Translations under genes and position numbers: made by a program | Shown: piece by piece, positions 18,935 through 27,958 of the stretch | How the letters are laid out: each line of letters starts with the position of its first letter | Numbering within the stretch: position 1 is the stretch's first letter | From: an uncultured Paracoccaceae bacterium | Lineage (GTDB): Bacteria; Pseudomonadota; Alphaproteobacteria; Rhodobacterales; Rhodobacteraceae | Length of the DNA: 64,000 nucleotides | Assembly (NCBI GenBank): GCA_947503925.1 | Contig: CANNFQ010000008.1 | Coordinates: forward strand, 62,001 to 126,000 | Direction of reading: 5' to 3' | Notes under the pieces: generated by a model | What the model saw: the letters and a program-made list of their open reading frames with translations, nothing else | The model's database searches: none | Told to the model about the DNA's origin: nothing

Positions 18935-19639
18935 ATGAAAATTGCTATGTGGTCCGGGCCGCGCAACCTGTCGACGGCGATGATGTATGCTTTTGGGAAC
19001 CGGGCGAATTGCGCCGTCTGGGACGAGCCGTTCTACGCCCCCTATCTTGCTGCGACGGATCTGGATCATCCGATGAAAGACGCGATTATCGCCGCGCATG
19101 AAACCGATCCCCAGATCGTGGCACAGCGCTGCGCAGGTCCGGTTCCCGACGGGAAACGGCATTTCTACATGAAGCAGATGCCGCACCACATGATCGACGG
19201 CTTCCCGCTGGATTGGGCGCAGGGTTGCGTACATGTCCACCTGATCCGACACCCGGCACGGGTCATGGCCAGCTACGGGGCCAAGCGGGACGAGATGACA
19301 TTGGAAGATATCGGTTTTTCGCAACAGGCGGCACTTTATGAAAGGCTCGGCGGCATTGTGATCGACAGCGCCGATATCCGGGCTGATCCAGAGGGTATGC
19401 TGCGCAAACTCTGCACCGCCATCGATCTGCCTTTCGACCCTGCCATGCTGTCATGGCCCGCTGGCCCGCATCCGCAGGACGGGGTTTGGGCAGATCACTG
19501 GTATGGGGCGGTGCATAAAAGTACAGGATTTGCCGGGCCAGAAGGGCCGTTGCCAACGTTGCCGGATCATCAGGATATACTGGCGAAGGCCTTGCCGACC
19601 TACCGGTTCCTGGAAGAAAAGAAGCTCTATAGCGTTTGA
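18935..19639 (+). CDS. Sulfotransferase-like P-loop protein
   Basis: The ATG at 18935 follows TGGAGGAACC and gives 234 residues; upstream in-frame ATGs lack a ribosome site. The N-terminus MKIAMWSGPRNLSTAMMYAF resembles the 5'-phosphosulfate loop of sulfotransferases (residues 7-14), and HLIRHPARVMASYG resembles their 3'-phosphate-binding segment. The fold assignment is reasonable, but substrate and even sulfotransfer activity are unproved. Its last codons (Y-S-V-stop) are provided by repeat copy B, suggesting that the 3' end was rewritten by insertion of that repeat. Confidence 0.7.
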   Translation: MKIAMWSGPRNLSTAMMYAFGNRANCAVWDEPFYAPYLAATDLDHPMKDAIIAAHETDPQIVAQRCAGPVPDGKRHFYMKQMPHHMIDGFPLDWAQGCVHVHLIRHPARVMASYGAKRDEMTLEDIGFSQQAALYERLGGIVIDSADIRADPEGMLRKLCTAIDLPFDPAMLSWPAGPHPQDGVWADHWYGAVHKSTGFAGPEGPLPTLPDHQDILAKALPTYRFLEEKKLYSV

Positions 19640-19680
19640 CGAAATATCTGAGACATCACGTATCACCTAACGCTTTAAAG
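19628..19680 (+). repeat. Interspersed repeat, copy B (spans two stop codons)
   Basis: The segment begins TATAGCGTTTGACGAAATAT, continues CTGAGACATCACGTATCACC and ends TAACGCTTTAAAG. It matches copy A (6728-6766) and the reverse complement of copy C (33003-33055). It contains the TGA of the upstream sulfotransferase-like gene (19637-19639) and the TAA of the convergent acetyltransferase gene (19675-19677). Confidence 0.8.
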
Positions 19681-20136
19681 AACCTTTTCCAGCTGAACCT
19701 CGCCATCCGATTCTTTTCCGGTTAGCGCGTATCCCAGCCGTTCATAAAACGCGATGGCGGCGGTATTGCTTTCCACGGCCTGTACTTGAACAACGCGGCA
19801 GCCGCGCTGGCGCGCCCAATCCTCGGAAAATGCTATCGCCGCTGTGCCATAGCCCTTACCTTGCGCATCCTGACCGATCAAAAGGCGCCAGATATAGGCC
19901 CCGTCGGGCGCGTCGATCTCGCCCCGGTCTTCATGTTCGGACATGTCAATCAAGGCCAGCATGCCAATACGCTGATCACCGTCCCAGATGCAGAAATCAT
20001 AGGCCCCTGTTTCGAACCGCACCTGCGCAATCGTGACGGCGTTGGGCGCGACAAAGTCACTTTGATCATCGCGCACCGTGACCTTGTGCAACGGCCCGAC
20101 ATCATCCATCGTGATCGGGCGCAGTTCGGTCGGCAT
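19675..20136 (-). CDS. GNAT-family N-acetyltransferase
   Basis: The 153-residue protein shows the acetyl-CoA-binding motif A as LLIGQDAQGKGYGTAAIAF (Q92-G-K-G-Y-G97), followed by VVQVQAVESNTAAIAFYERLGY, the usual motif B. The acidic middle and overall pattern recall small-molecule or polyamine acetyltransferases, but the acceptor is not predictable. It begins four bases after the argG stop codon, so it is probably the second gene of an argG transcript. Its stop codon lies within repeat copy B. Confidence 0.85.
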   Translation of the reverse strand: MPTELRPITMDDVGPLHKVTVRDDQSDFVAPNAVTIAQVRFETGAYDFCIWDGDQRIGMLALIDMSEHEDRGEIDAPDGAYIWRLLIGQDAQGKGYGTAAIAFSEDWARQRGCRVVQVQAVESNTAAIAFYERLGYALTGKESDGEVQLEKVL

Positions 20137-20139
20137 GGC

Positions 20140-21360
20140 TTACCCCTTTGTGCGGCGATTCCGTGCGGCTAGCAGTTTCAGACGCAGCGCGTTCAATTGG
20201 ATGAACCCTTGCGCATCCGTCTGGTCATAGGCGCCCATGTCATCTTCGAACGTCACATGTTCTTCGGAATAGAGCGTTTCATCAGACCAGCGGGCAACGG
20301 TGGTGCAAGATCCTTTATACAGCTTCACGCGAACGGTGCCGGATACATGTTCCTGCGACTTGTCGATCAAGGCTTGCAACATCTCGCGTTCTGGCGAGAA
20401 CCAGAAACCGTTATAGATTAGCTCTGCGTAACGCGGCATGATGCTGTCTTTCAGGTGGCCCGCGCCACTGTCCAGCGTGATCTGTTCAATCCCGCGATGT
20501 GCTTCGAGCAACACAGTGCCGCCGGGGGTTTCATAGACACCCCTGGATTTCATCCCGATAAACCGGTTTTCGACCAGATCAAGGCGACCCACGCCATGCT
20601 TGCCACCCAATTCGTTCAGTTTGGTCAGGATCGTGGCGGGTGACATCGCCTCACCATTGATGGCAACGGCGTCACCCTTTTCAAAGGTTATTTCGACCAT
20701 CTCCGGCGTATTCGGGGCATCCTCGGGTGCAACGGTGCGCTGATAGACATGTTCCGGCGCTTCTTCTGCCGGATCCTCAAGGATTTTGCCCTCAGACGAT
20801 GTGTGCAGCAGGTTCGCATCGACGCTAAACGGGGCCTCACCGCGCTTATCCTTGGCAATTGGGATCTGATGCTTTTCGGCAAAGTCGATCAGTTTGGTCC
20901 GGCTGCCCAAATCCCATTCGCGCCACGGGGCGACGACGGAAATCTCTGGGTTCAGCGCATAGGCGGCCAGTTCAAACCGGATTTGGTCATTGCCCTTGCC
21001 GGTCGCACCATGGGACACGGCATCAGCACCTTCAGCCGCTGCAATCTCGACCAATCGCTTGGAAATCAACGGGCGGGCGATGGATGTGCCCAGCAGATAC
21101 AGACCCTCATAAAGCGCGTTGGCGCGGAACATCGGGAACACGAAATCGCGCACGAATTCTTCGCGCAGATCTTCGATATAGATGTTGGTGGCACCCATCA
21201 TCTCGGCCTTTTTGCGAGCGGGTTCCAGCTCTTCTCCCTGGCCCAGATCGGCGGTAAAGGTCACCACCTCGCAGCCATATTCCGTCTGCAACCATTTCAG
21301 GATGATCGATGTATCAAGCCCACCAGAATAGGCGAGAACGACTTTTTTCGGAGCAGTCAT
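20140..21360 (-). CDS. argG: Argininosuccinate synthase
   Basis: ArgG joins citrulline and aspartate with ATP, the penultimate step of arginine synthesis. The 406-residue protein begins with the PP-loop ATP motif AYSGGLDTS (residues 10-18) and contains the family segments [17 protein letters not shown] and [14 protein letters not shown]. Full length. The gene is on the minus strand, divergent from a membrane-protein gene; no arginine-specific operator is recognisable in the roughly 130-base gap. Confidence 0.97.
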   Translation of the reverse strand: MTAPKKVVLAYSGGLDTSIILKWLQTEYGCEVVTFTADLGQGEELEPARKKAEMMGATNIYIEDLREEFVRDFVFPMFRANALYEGLYLLGTSIARPLISKRLVEIAAAEGADAVSHGATGKGNDQIRFELAAYALNPEISVVAPWREWDLGSRTKLIDFAEKHQIPIAKDKRGEAPFSVDANLLHTSSEGKILEDPAEEAPEHVYQRTVAPEDAPNTPEMVEITFEKGDAVAINGEAMSPATILTKLNELGGKHGVGRLDLVENRFIGMKSRGVYETPGGTVLLEAHRGIEQITLDSGAGHLKDSIMPRYAELIYNGFWFSPEREMLQALIDKSQEHVSGTVRVKLYKGSCTTVARWSDETLYSEEHVTFEDDMGAYDQTDAQGFIQLNALRLKLLAARNRRTKG

Positions 21361-21493
21361 GCGCGTGCCTTTGCGTCAGAAGTGTCTGATTGCGCGCGAT
21401 AGCGGTTTTCGCATGGCAGGGCAAGGATAGGGGCGTTGACGGTTCGGTCGGACCGTGCAAGCAAAGCGGGAATACAACTCAAAGAGGCTCCTC

Positions 21494-22285
21494 ATGGCAT
21501 TTCAGATCATCCGGCACGCGTTTTCAATGATCTTTGGGAATCTCGGACAGGCGCTGCGTGTTTCTGTCGGGCCATATCTTTTGTTGATACTGGCTATTGT
21601 CGGTGTGCTGACGCTCGCGGGCTTTCCCGGCGGTTACGCGACTTATCCGGAATCAAGTACTCTCTATCGAAACACACTTGATCCGGTCGCTGCGGTGTTT
21701 GTGTTTTTGGTCGTTGTCTTTTCAGTTTTCGTCTTTGGTTGGGTTGCCGTGGCGTGGCACCGATTCATATTGCTGGAGGAGTATTCGGGATTATTGCCAA
21801 AGTCAGTCGGATTGCCCATTTGGCGGTATATCGGCCTATCATTGGTTCTGGCGTTGATAATGTTTTGCCTAATGTTTCTGGTTGGCTTCGCCGTCGGTGC
21901 GATCGTGAGCATCGTAAACGCTCTTAGAACCTCGCTCGGCCTTTTCATGATTGAGTTCATGATGACTAGCCTAGCAAGCTATCTTTGGTTTCGTTTAGCG
22001 ATTGTTCTGCCCGCAATCGCTACAAATAATCCCCTCAGTATTGGTGAAGCCTGGCGTAGAACGGGAGAAATTGGCAAGACAGTTCTGGCTGTAGCAGTAG
22101 CACTCGTCGCAATGAATCTGGTCATTCAAGAAACAGTGTTTACGCTATTTACCAACGATCCGACCATTCAGATTATTCAACTGGTTCTACAGCTGATTAC
22201 TATGTGGTTGATGCTAATGGTTGGATTGAGCATCCTAACCACGATTTACGGTCACCTGATCGAAAAGCGCCCGCTAATCGAATAG
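21494..22285 (+). CDS. Multi-pass inner-membrane protein of unknown function
   Basis: I chose the ATG at 21494 (MAFQIIRHAFSMIFGNLGQALR), preceded by AAAGAGG, giving 263 residues. About six membrane segments can be seen near residues 28-44, 62-85, 105-133, 142-170, 188-206 and 222-250, with short loops and no catalytic motif. Similar six-helix proteins of unknown role occur in Rhodobacteraceae, as far as I recall. Its 3' end overlaps the convergent Nudix gene by 12 bases. I cannot assign a function. Confidence 0.75.
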   Translation: MAFQIIRHAFSMIFGNLGQALRVSVGPYLLLILAIVGVLTLAGFPGGYATYPESSTLYRNTLDPVAAVFVFLVVVFSVFVFGWVAVAWHRFILLEEYSGLLPKSVGLPIWRYIGLSLVLALIMFCLMFLVGFAVGAIVSIVNALRTSLGLFMIEFMMTSLASYLWFRLAIVLPAIATNNPLSIGEAWRRTGEIGKTVLAVAVALVAMNLVIQETVFTLFTNDPTIQIIQLVLQLITMWLMLMVGLSILTTIYGHLIEKRPLIE

Positions 22286-22711
22286 CTGCCGCACAAAATT
22301 CACATCGCCCAAATTGTACAGTTCTGCCATCGCATCCCGTGGTGTCATCCAAAGGGCGGTGTGGCCTTCCTCGCGCGGTGCGCCATGCGCCCGCACTGGA
22401 TGAGCGGCATAGATGTGGCACAGTTTCTCGGCGTGAATGCCATATTCGGGCATATAGACAAACCGACGAAACGCGCCCAACCGCCGCGGGTTGGCGATCC
22501 GCCAACCTGTTTCCTCGAACACCTCCCGGTGCAGGGCCCGCACGGGGCTTTCGCCCGGATCAATCCCGCCACCGGGCAATTGCACTTCGCTATGCGGGGC
22601 GGCTTGGTAGGTCAGCAAAAGCATACCATCGCGGGGCAGAATGGCATATGCGCCGGGTCGCAACGTGTACTGCTGTCCCGTTTTTGGTGCATCGCCATAC
22701 CGTCTGATCAT
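22274..22711 (-). CDS. Nudix hydrolase
   Basis: The start chosen is ATG at 22711 (MIRRYGDAPKTGQQYT), which removes a long overlap with the divergent hslO region and gives 145 residues. The Nudix box is complete: GGGIDPGESPVRALHREVFE followed by ETGW, with the metal-binding REVFEE glutamates. Substrate is unknown; the family cleaves nucleoside diphosphates linked to other groups. It is divergent from hslO (78 bases between starts) and overlaps the membrane-protein gene at its end. Confidence 0.88.
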   Translation of the reverse strand: MIRRYGDAPKTGQQYTLRPGAYAILPRDGMLLLTYQAAPHSEVQLPGGGIDPGESPVRALHREVFEETGWRIANPRRLGAFRRFVYMPEYGIHAEKLCHIYAAHPVRAHGAPREEGHTALWMTPRDAMAELYNLGDVNFVRQLFD

Positions 22712-22788
22712 AACTTGCCCCCTTGGACGCGCGGTTGCTCCGCCTATATAGGCGCGGTATGCCAACTCCTGACATGTTAGGAAAGACC

Positions 22789-23781
22789 ATGAGCCTCGGC
22801 ACCCAAATCGCTTGGGACGATACCGTCCTGCCGTTTCAACTTGATGCCTCCGATATCCGTGGCCGTGTGGCCCGGTTGGATGGGGTGTTGGAACAGGTTC
22901 TGTCGCAGCATAACTACCCACCGCTGGTCGAAGGGCTGGTGGCGGAAATGGCACTGCTGACGGCGTTGATTGGTCAAACCGTCAAGCTGCGCTGGAAACT
23001 GTCATTGCAGGTCCGCAGTTCCGGCCCGGTGCGTTTGATTGCGACCGATTACTACGGCCCCACTGATGACGGGCAGCCCGCCCGCATTCGCGCCTATGCA
23101 TCCTACGATGCCGAAGAGCTGGACAAAACAGCTGACCCGTTCAGCCAGATTGGCAGCGGCTATTTTGCCATCCTGATTGATCAGGGGCAGGGCATGACAC
23201 CCTATCAGGGGATCACACCAATCGCAGGTGGGTCGCTATCGGCTTGTGCGGAAACCTATTTCGCTCAGTCCGAACAGCTGCCAACCCGGTTTTCGCTGAC
23301 CTATGGCCAGTCGCAAATACCGGGCGAGGCCACGCATTGGCGGGCCGGCGGTATGATGCTGCAACACATGCCCAAAGCCTCGCCCGAAATGTCCGGCGAA
23401 GGCGGTTCTGGCGAAGATGGATTGCTGGATGCGACGGATATCCTTGATGCGGATGAAGGTGAAAACTGGACCCGTGCCAATGCGCTGCTGGACACCGTGG
23501 AAGAGATTGAGCTGATCGGCCCCGGCGTCGCTCCAACGGACCTGCTGGTGCGGTTGTTCCATGAAGAACAACCAAGGGTGTTTGACGCCCAGGCAATCAG
23601 CTTTGGCTGCAGTTGTTCGGAAGACAAGGTGCGACAAAGCCTCTCGATCTATTCGGCCAAGGACATTGGCACCATGACCACGGATGACGGTACCGTCACC
23701 GCCGATTGCCAATTTTGCGGTGCGCATTACAGCTTTGACCCCGACACGCTTGGGTTCGAGGCCAAGGATACCAGTGCCTGA
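22789..23781 (+). CDS. hslO: Redox-regulated chaperone Hsp33
   Basis: Hsp33 is a holdase switched on when its zinc-binding cysteines are oxidised. The ATG at 22789 (MSLGTQIAWDDTVLPFQLD) follows AGGAAAG and gives 330 residues. The C-terminal redox switch is visible as FGCSCSEDK (CxC) and DCQFCGAHYSF (CxxC). The N-terminal chaperone domain shows the expected LIGQTVKLRWKLSLQVRSSG and DQGQGMTPYQGI segments. It starts a run hslO - CoA-type Nudix - CCA enzyme - LysE with overlapping ends. Confidence 0.93.
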   Translation: MSLGTQIAWDDTVLPFQLDASDIRGRVARLDGVLEQVLSQHNYPPLVEGLVAEMALLTALIGQTVKLRWKLSLQVRSSGPVRLIATDYYGPTDDGQPARIRAYASYDAEELDKTADPFSQIGSGYFAILIDQGQGMTPYQGITPIAGGSLSACAETYFAQSEQLPTRFSLTYGQSQIPGEATHWRAGGMMLQHMPKASPEMSGEGGSGEDGLLDATDILDADEGENWTRANALLDTVEEIELIGPGVAPTDLLVRLFHEEQPRVFDAQAISFGCSCSEDKVRQSLSIYSAKDIGTMTTDDGTVTADCQFCGAHYSFDPDTLGFEAKDTSA

Positions 23782-24358
23782 TCTGGAAAAACGGTTACTG
23801 GACGCGCTGTCCCGACAGGGCAGCGCGTCATCTGACTTTGACCTGAACGACGATGTGCCGGTCCCCGACTGCAAACTGACGCCGGCTGCGGTTCTGTTGG
23901 CGGTCCGTGCGGAGGCTGGGACGCTTATCCTGACTAAACGCTCTGCCCGGCTGAAACATCACCCGGGGCAGATTGCATTTCCCGGTGGGAAACAGGACCC
24001 GGGTGATCCAACGCCAGAGGACGCCGCCCTGCGCGAAGCGCAAGAAGAAATCGGGCTGCCCCACAACATCGTCCAGGTTCTTGGCACATTGCCACCACAT
24101 CAAACTGTGACCGGTTATCAGGTCACGCCGGTGCTGGCGATGGTCACTGGCGTTTACGATCCGATCCCCGAAGCAGGCGAAGTCAGCGAAGTGTTTGAAG
24201 TCCCGCTCGGGCATCTGATGAACCCCGCGATGTTCCGCGTTGAAGGGCGGCGCTGGCAAGGGCGCAAACGGTTCTACTACACCGTGCCTTACGGCCCCTA
24301 TTACGTTTGGGGCGCAACCGCCCGGATATTGCGTGCGCTGGCAGAGCGGATGTCATGA
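23774..24358 (+). CDS. Nudix hydrolase, CoA-pyrophosphatase-like (NudL type)
   Basis: I chose the GTG at 23774, overlapping the hslO stop and preceded by AAGGATA, giving 194 residues. The protein has the CoA-Nudix signature HHPGQIAFPGGKQDPGD directly before the catalytic REAQEEIGL helix, as in coenzyme A diphosphatases. It may hydrolyse CoA or its derivatives. The box has Asp in place of the usual Glu after the glycine (PGD), which is common in this subgroup. Its stop codon overlaps the next start by four bases. Confidence 0.85.
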   Translation: MPDLEKRLLDALSRQGSASSDFDLNDDVPVPDCKLTPAAVLLAVRAEAGTLILTKRSARLKHHPGQIAFPGGKQDPGDPTPEDAALREAQEEIGLPHNIVQVLGTLPPHQTVTGYQVTPVLAMVTGVYDPIPEAGEVSEVFEVPLGHLMNPAMFRVEGRRWQGRKRFYYTVPYGPYYVWGATARILRALAERMS

Positions 24359-25491
24359 CCCGGATTGCGGCATCATGGTTGGCCGGCGATGCAGCCCAGC
24401 GCGTTTGCGGCCTACTGACCGATGCGGATTATCAGGTCTGGTTTGTAGGTGGTTGTGTGCGCAATGCGCTGATGGGTCAACCTGTCGCTGATCTTGATCT
24501 GTCCACCAATGCCTTGCCGCAAAAGGTAATGGAGCTGGCACAGGCCGCAGGACTGAAGGTGATCCCCACAGGGATCGACCATGGCACGGTGACGGTTGTC
24601 GCGGACGATATCCCGTTTGAGATCACGACCTTTCGTCGCGATGTCGCCACCGATGGACGGCGGGCGACCGTTGCCTATGCGGACAACATGGTCGATGACG
24701 CAAGGCGGCGCGATTTCTCCATGAACGCGCTTTACGCCGCCCCGGACGGAACCATTTCTGACCCGCTTGGGGGCTTGACTGATCTGGAAGTCCGGCGCAT
24801 TCGGTTCATTGAAAACGCCGACGCGCGGATCAAGGAAGATTACCTGCGTATCCTGCGCTTTTTCCGGTTCAACGCGTGGTATGGCGACCCCGCAGAGGGG
24901 CCGGATGCTGATGGGCTTGCCGCCTGCGCGGCGAATATCGAAGGGTTGAAATCACTGTCGGTAGAGCGGATCACTTCCGAACTGCTGAAACTGCTTAGCG
25001 CGCCTGATCCAGCACCAGCAATGGCATCCATGGCGACGACGGGGGCGTTGGCGCAGATTCTGCCAGGAGCCGTAACAACGACGCTGACCGTCTTGGTCCA
25101 CCTCGAACAACAGGCAGATCTGGTGGCAGATCCGATCCGGCGGCTCGCGGCATTGGGTGGCGATCCGGTAAGTGCGTTGCGGCTTTCCAAAGCGCAGATG
25201 GCCCATCTTGGTCAGATCAGCCGCGATCTGCCGGATGCAGAGGCCGCTTATCGTTATGGCGGTAAGGTCGGGTTGGATAGGCTGGCGGTCATGGCGGCCA
25301 GTCTTGGACAGCAGATCGATCCAGACGCGGTTCAAGCGGTTAAACACGCTGCTGACCAAACCTGCCCACTAGTCGCCGCTGATCTGATGCCGAAGCTGAA
25401 GGGTCCGGCGCTTGGCAAGGCATTGAAACAGGCTGAACTACGGTGGATCGAGTCTGGCTTCACCCTGACAAAGGCTGATCTGCTTGGCTGA
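24355..25491 (+). CDS. CCA tRNA nucleotidyltransferase / poly(A) polymerase family
   Basis: The 378-residue protein is a class II nucleotidyltransferase that adds or repairs the CCA end of tRNAs. ATG at 24355 overlaps the preceding stop codon. Key parts are GGCVRNALMG (residues 32-41), the catalytic carboxylates in DLDLSTNA (from residue 46), RRDFSMNALYA and the ERITSELLKLL neck helix. The poly(A) polymerase branch shares these motifs, but the length fits the alphaproteobacterial CCA-adding form. The end overlaps the LysE gene. Confidence 0.92.
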   Translation: MTRIAASWLAGDAAQRVCGLLTDADYQVWFVGGCVRNALMGQPVADLDLSTNALPQKVMELAQAAGLKVIPTGIDHGTVTVVADDIPFEITTFRRDVATDGRRATVAYADNMVDDARRRDFSMNALYAAPDGTISDPLGGLTDLEVRRIRFIENADARIKEDYLRILRFFRFNAWYGDPAEGPDADGLAACAANIEGLKSLSVERITSELLKLLSAPDPAPAMASMATTGALAQILPGAVTTTLTVLVHLEQQADLVADPIRRLAALGGDPVSALRLSKAQMAHLGQISRDLPDAEAAYRYGGKVGLDRLAVMAASLGQQIDPDAVQAVKHAADQTCPLVAADLMPKLKGPALGKALKQAELRWIESGFTLTKADLLG

Positions 25492-26065
25492 CTTTCTGCC
25501 CCTGATCGGGTTCGTCTTCTTTGGTCTGTTCTCGCCCGGGCCTAATGTAATCCTGCTCACGGCATCAGGTGCGCGTTTCGGGTTTCGGCACACAATACCG
25601 CATGTTTTGGGTGTTGCGATTGGGGTTGGGATAACCTCGGCAATCACGGGTTACGGGGTGGGCGCGCTGTTGGCGCAGCAACCGGGGCTGACACTGGCCT
25701 TGAAAACCGGTGCCTGCCTATGGATTCTTTGGATGGCCTACCAGCTTTGGCACGCTGACCCGGCCAAGGGGCAAAGCCGCGACCGCCCTTTCACATTCAT
25801 TGAGGCGGTGCTGTTTCAATGGATCAACCCCAAGGTCTGGGCCGTCGCGCTCAGTGCCATGGCTTACGTGCCAGCGATGTCGCCAAGCGGACAGGCGGTT
25901 ACGCTTGCGACCACATTTTCTACCATCAATCTGGGGGTTTGTCTGTTCTGGTCTGCGGCAGGTGCATTGCTTGCCTATCTTTTGACCAACCCTGTCGCTT
26001 GGCGCGTTTTCATGCGCGTCATGGCGCTCGCGCTGGGCGTGTTTTCCGTTCTGGTTTTCCTCTGA
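25484..26065 (+). CDS. LysE/RhtB-family amino-acid exporter
   Basis: The 193-residue membrane protein has the LysE signature FGLFSPGPNVILLTASGARFG at residues 13-33 and about six hydrophobic segments. The start is TTG at 25484, overlapping the CCA gene by eight bases; no later start keeps the first helix. The family exports amino acids or related metabolites through the inner membrane. Substrate is unknown. It is probably the last gene of the hslO run, with 48 bases before the ABC exporter. Confidence 0.85.
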   Translation: MADFLPLIGFVFFGLFSPGPNVILLTASGARFGFRHTIPHVLGVAIGVGITSAITGYGVGALLAQQPGLTLALKTGACLWILWMAYQLWHADPAKGQSRDRPFTFIEAVLFQWINPKVWAVALSAMAYVPAMSPSGQAVTLATTFSTINLGVCLFWSAAGALLAYLLTNPVAWRVFMRVMALALGVFSVLVFL

Positions 26066-26113
26066 CGAAAACCTTGTTATGTCTGCGGCGCACCTACCCT
26101 GTAAGGCAGACCA

Positions 26114-27958
26114 ATGTTTCGATATTTCGAAGGCCTGGTCGATCCCTATACCGCGTATCAGGAGACCGACACGCCGCCCAAGCGGCTCTATCCGTTTCTG
26201 CGTATCTATGCAGAACCGTTCAAACGCATATTGCTGATCACCGGGATTGCGTCGGTGGTAATCGCGGGGGTGGAAATCTGGCTTTTGGGCTATGTTGGGC
26301 GGTTGGTGGATACCATGTCCAGCGGTTCGCCAGCGGATGTTTGGGCACGCTACGGCACCGAATTCATTCTTGTGGCACTGTTCATTCTGACGCTGCGGCC
26401 GGTGCTGCACATCTTTCAGGTCATGCTGCTGAACAACACGATCTTCCCCAATTTCGTGACACTGGTGCGCTGGCGCGCGCACAAGCATGTGTTGCGGCAA
26501 TCGGTGGGTTGGTTCGAGGATGATTTTGCGGGCCGGATCGCCAACCGGATCATGCAGACGCCGTCCGCTGCAGGTGAGGTTATATTCCAACTCTTTGATG
26601 CGCTGACCTTTGCCGCCGCTTATGTCGTCGCTGCTGCCGTTCTGCTGGGGCAGGCCGATATCCGACTGGTCGTCCCGCTGCTGTTGTGGCTTGTTCCCTA
26701 CCTTTTGTTGTTGCGCTGGGTGGTCAAACGGATTGGTCCGGCATCAGAGGCGGCATCAAATGCGCGCAGCAAGGTCACCGGTCGGATCGTTGACAGCTAT
26801 ACCAACATCCATTCGGTCAAGATGTTCGCCCATCACGACCGCGAAATCGCCTACGCCAAAGAGGCGATGGAGGAAAGCCGCCAGACCTTCCAGGCTGAAA
26901 TGCGGCTTTATACGATCATGGATGTGGGCCTGATGATCCTGAACGGTCTTTTGATCGTCGGGGTCGTGGGATGGGCCATGTGGCTATGGGGTATGGGCAC
27001 GGCAACGGTGGGTGTTGTTGCCGTTGCAACGACGCTGGCGCTGCGCCTGAACGCCATGTCGGGCTGGATCATGTGGGCAACCAGCAATTTCTTTCGGGAA
27101 TTAGGGGTCGTGTCCGAAGGGATGCAGACTATCGCCCAACCCGTAACCCTGCTGGATCAAACCAAAACCGATTTGCAGATCAACGCCGGCAAGGTAGAGA
27201 TCGATAACCTGTCGCACCATTATGGCAAGGATGCAGGCGGACTGGACCGGATCAACCTGACCATCGCAGCCGGTGAAAAAGTCGGGCTTGTTGGGCAATC
27301 CGGTGCGGGTAAATCGACCCTCGTGAAGCTACTTTTGCGGTTCTATGACGCCGAAAGCGGTGTGATTGCCCTTGATGGGCAGGACATTATGCAGGTGGCG
27401 CAGGACAGCCTGCGGCGGATGATCGGGATGGTCCAACAGGACAGCGCCCTGTTGCACAGATCGGTGCGCGACAACATCGTCTATGGCAACCCCACCGCAA
27501 CTGATGATGACATGATCGCTGCAGCCCGCAAGGCAGAGGCGCATGAATTTATCCTTGGTCTGGAAGACAGCGAAGGCAACAAAGGATACGAGGCCAAGGT
27601 CGGCGAACGCGGGGTGAAATTGTCTGGCGGACAACGCCAGCGGATCGCGCTGGCCCGGGTGATCCTCAAGGATGCGCCGATCCTGCTCTTGGATGAGGCG
27701 ACCAGCGCCCTAGATAGTGAAGTAGAAGCCGCCATTCAGCGCACGCTTTACGGAATGATGGAAGGCAAGACGGTGATCGCCATCGCGCACCGCCTGTCCA
27801 CCATCGCGCGTATGGATCGGATCATCGTCATGGATCAGGGCCGCATCATCGAAGACGGCACCCATGATGAATTGTTGGCGGCAAATCGACAATATGCAAG
27901 GTTCTGGGCGCGGCAATCGGGCGGTTTTCTGGGGCAGGATACGCGAGTAGCAGAATGA
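26114..27958 (+). CDS. ABC exporter half-transporter 1 (membrane and ATPase domains fused)
   Basis: The 614-residue protein has an N-terminal ABC-transporter membrane domain (roughly residues 50-340, about six helices) and a C-terminal ATPase domain. The ATPase has Walker A GQSGAGKST, signature LSGGQRQRIALARV, Walker B ILLLDEATSALDSE and the switch IAHRLST, all intact. It overlaps a closely similar second half-transporter by four bases, so the pair probably works as a heterodimer. Substrate (lipid, peptide or drug) cannot be told. Confidence 0.9.
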   Translation: MFRYFEGLVDPYTAYQETDTPPKRLYPFLRIYAEPFKRILLITGIASVVIAGVEIWLLGYVGRLVDTMSSGSPADVWARYGTEFILVALFILTLRPVLHIFQVMLLNNTIFPNFVTLVRWRAHKHVLRQSVGWFEDDFAGRIANRIMQTPSAAGEVIFQLFDALTFAAAYVVAAAVLLGQADIRLVVPLLLWLVPYLLLLRWVVKRIGPASEAASNARSKVTGRIVDSYTNIHSVKMFAHHDREIAYAKEAMEESRQTFQAEMRLYTIMDVGLMILNGLLIVGVVGWAMWLWGMGTATVGVVAVATTLALRLNAMSGWIMWATSNFFRELGVVSEGMQTIAQPVTLLDQTKTDLQINAGKVEIDNLSHHYGKDAGGLDRINLTIAAGEKVGLVGQSGAGKSTLVKLLLRFYDAESGVIALDGQDIMQVAQDSLRRMIGMVQQDSALLHRSVRDNIVYGNPTATDDDMIAAARKAEAHEFILGLEDSEGNKGYEAKVGERGVKLSGGQRQRIALARVILKDAPILLLDEATSALDSEVEAAIQRTLYGMMEGKTVIAIAHRLSTIARMDRIIVMDQGRIIEDGTHDELLAANRQYARFWARQSGGFLGQDTRVAE

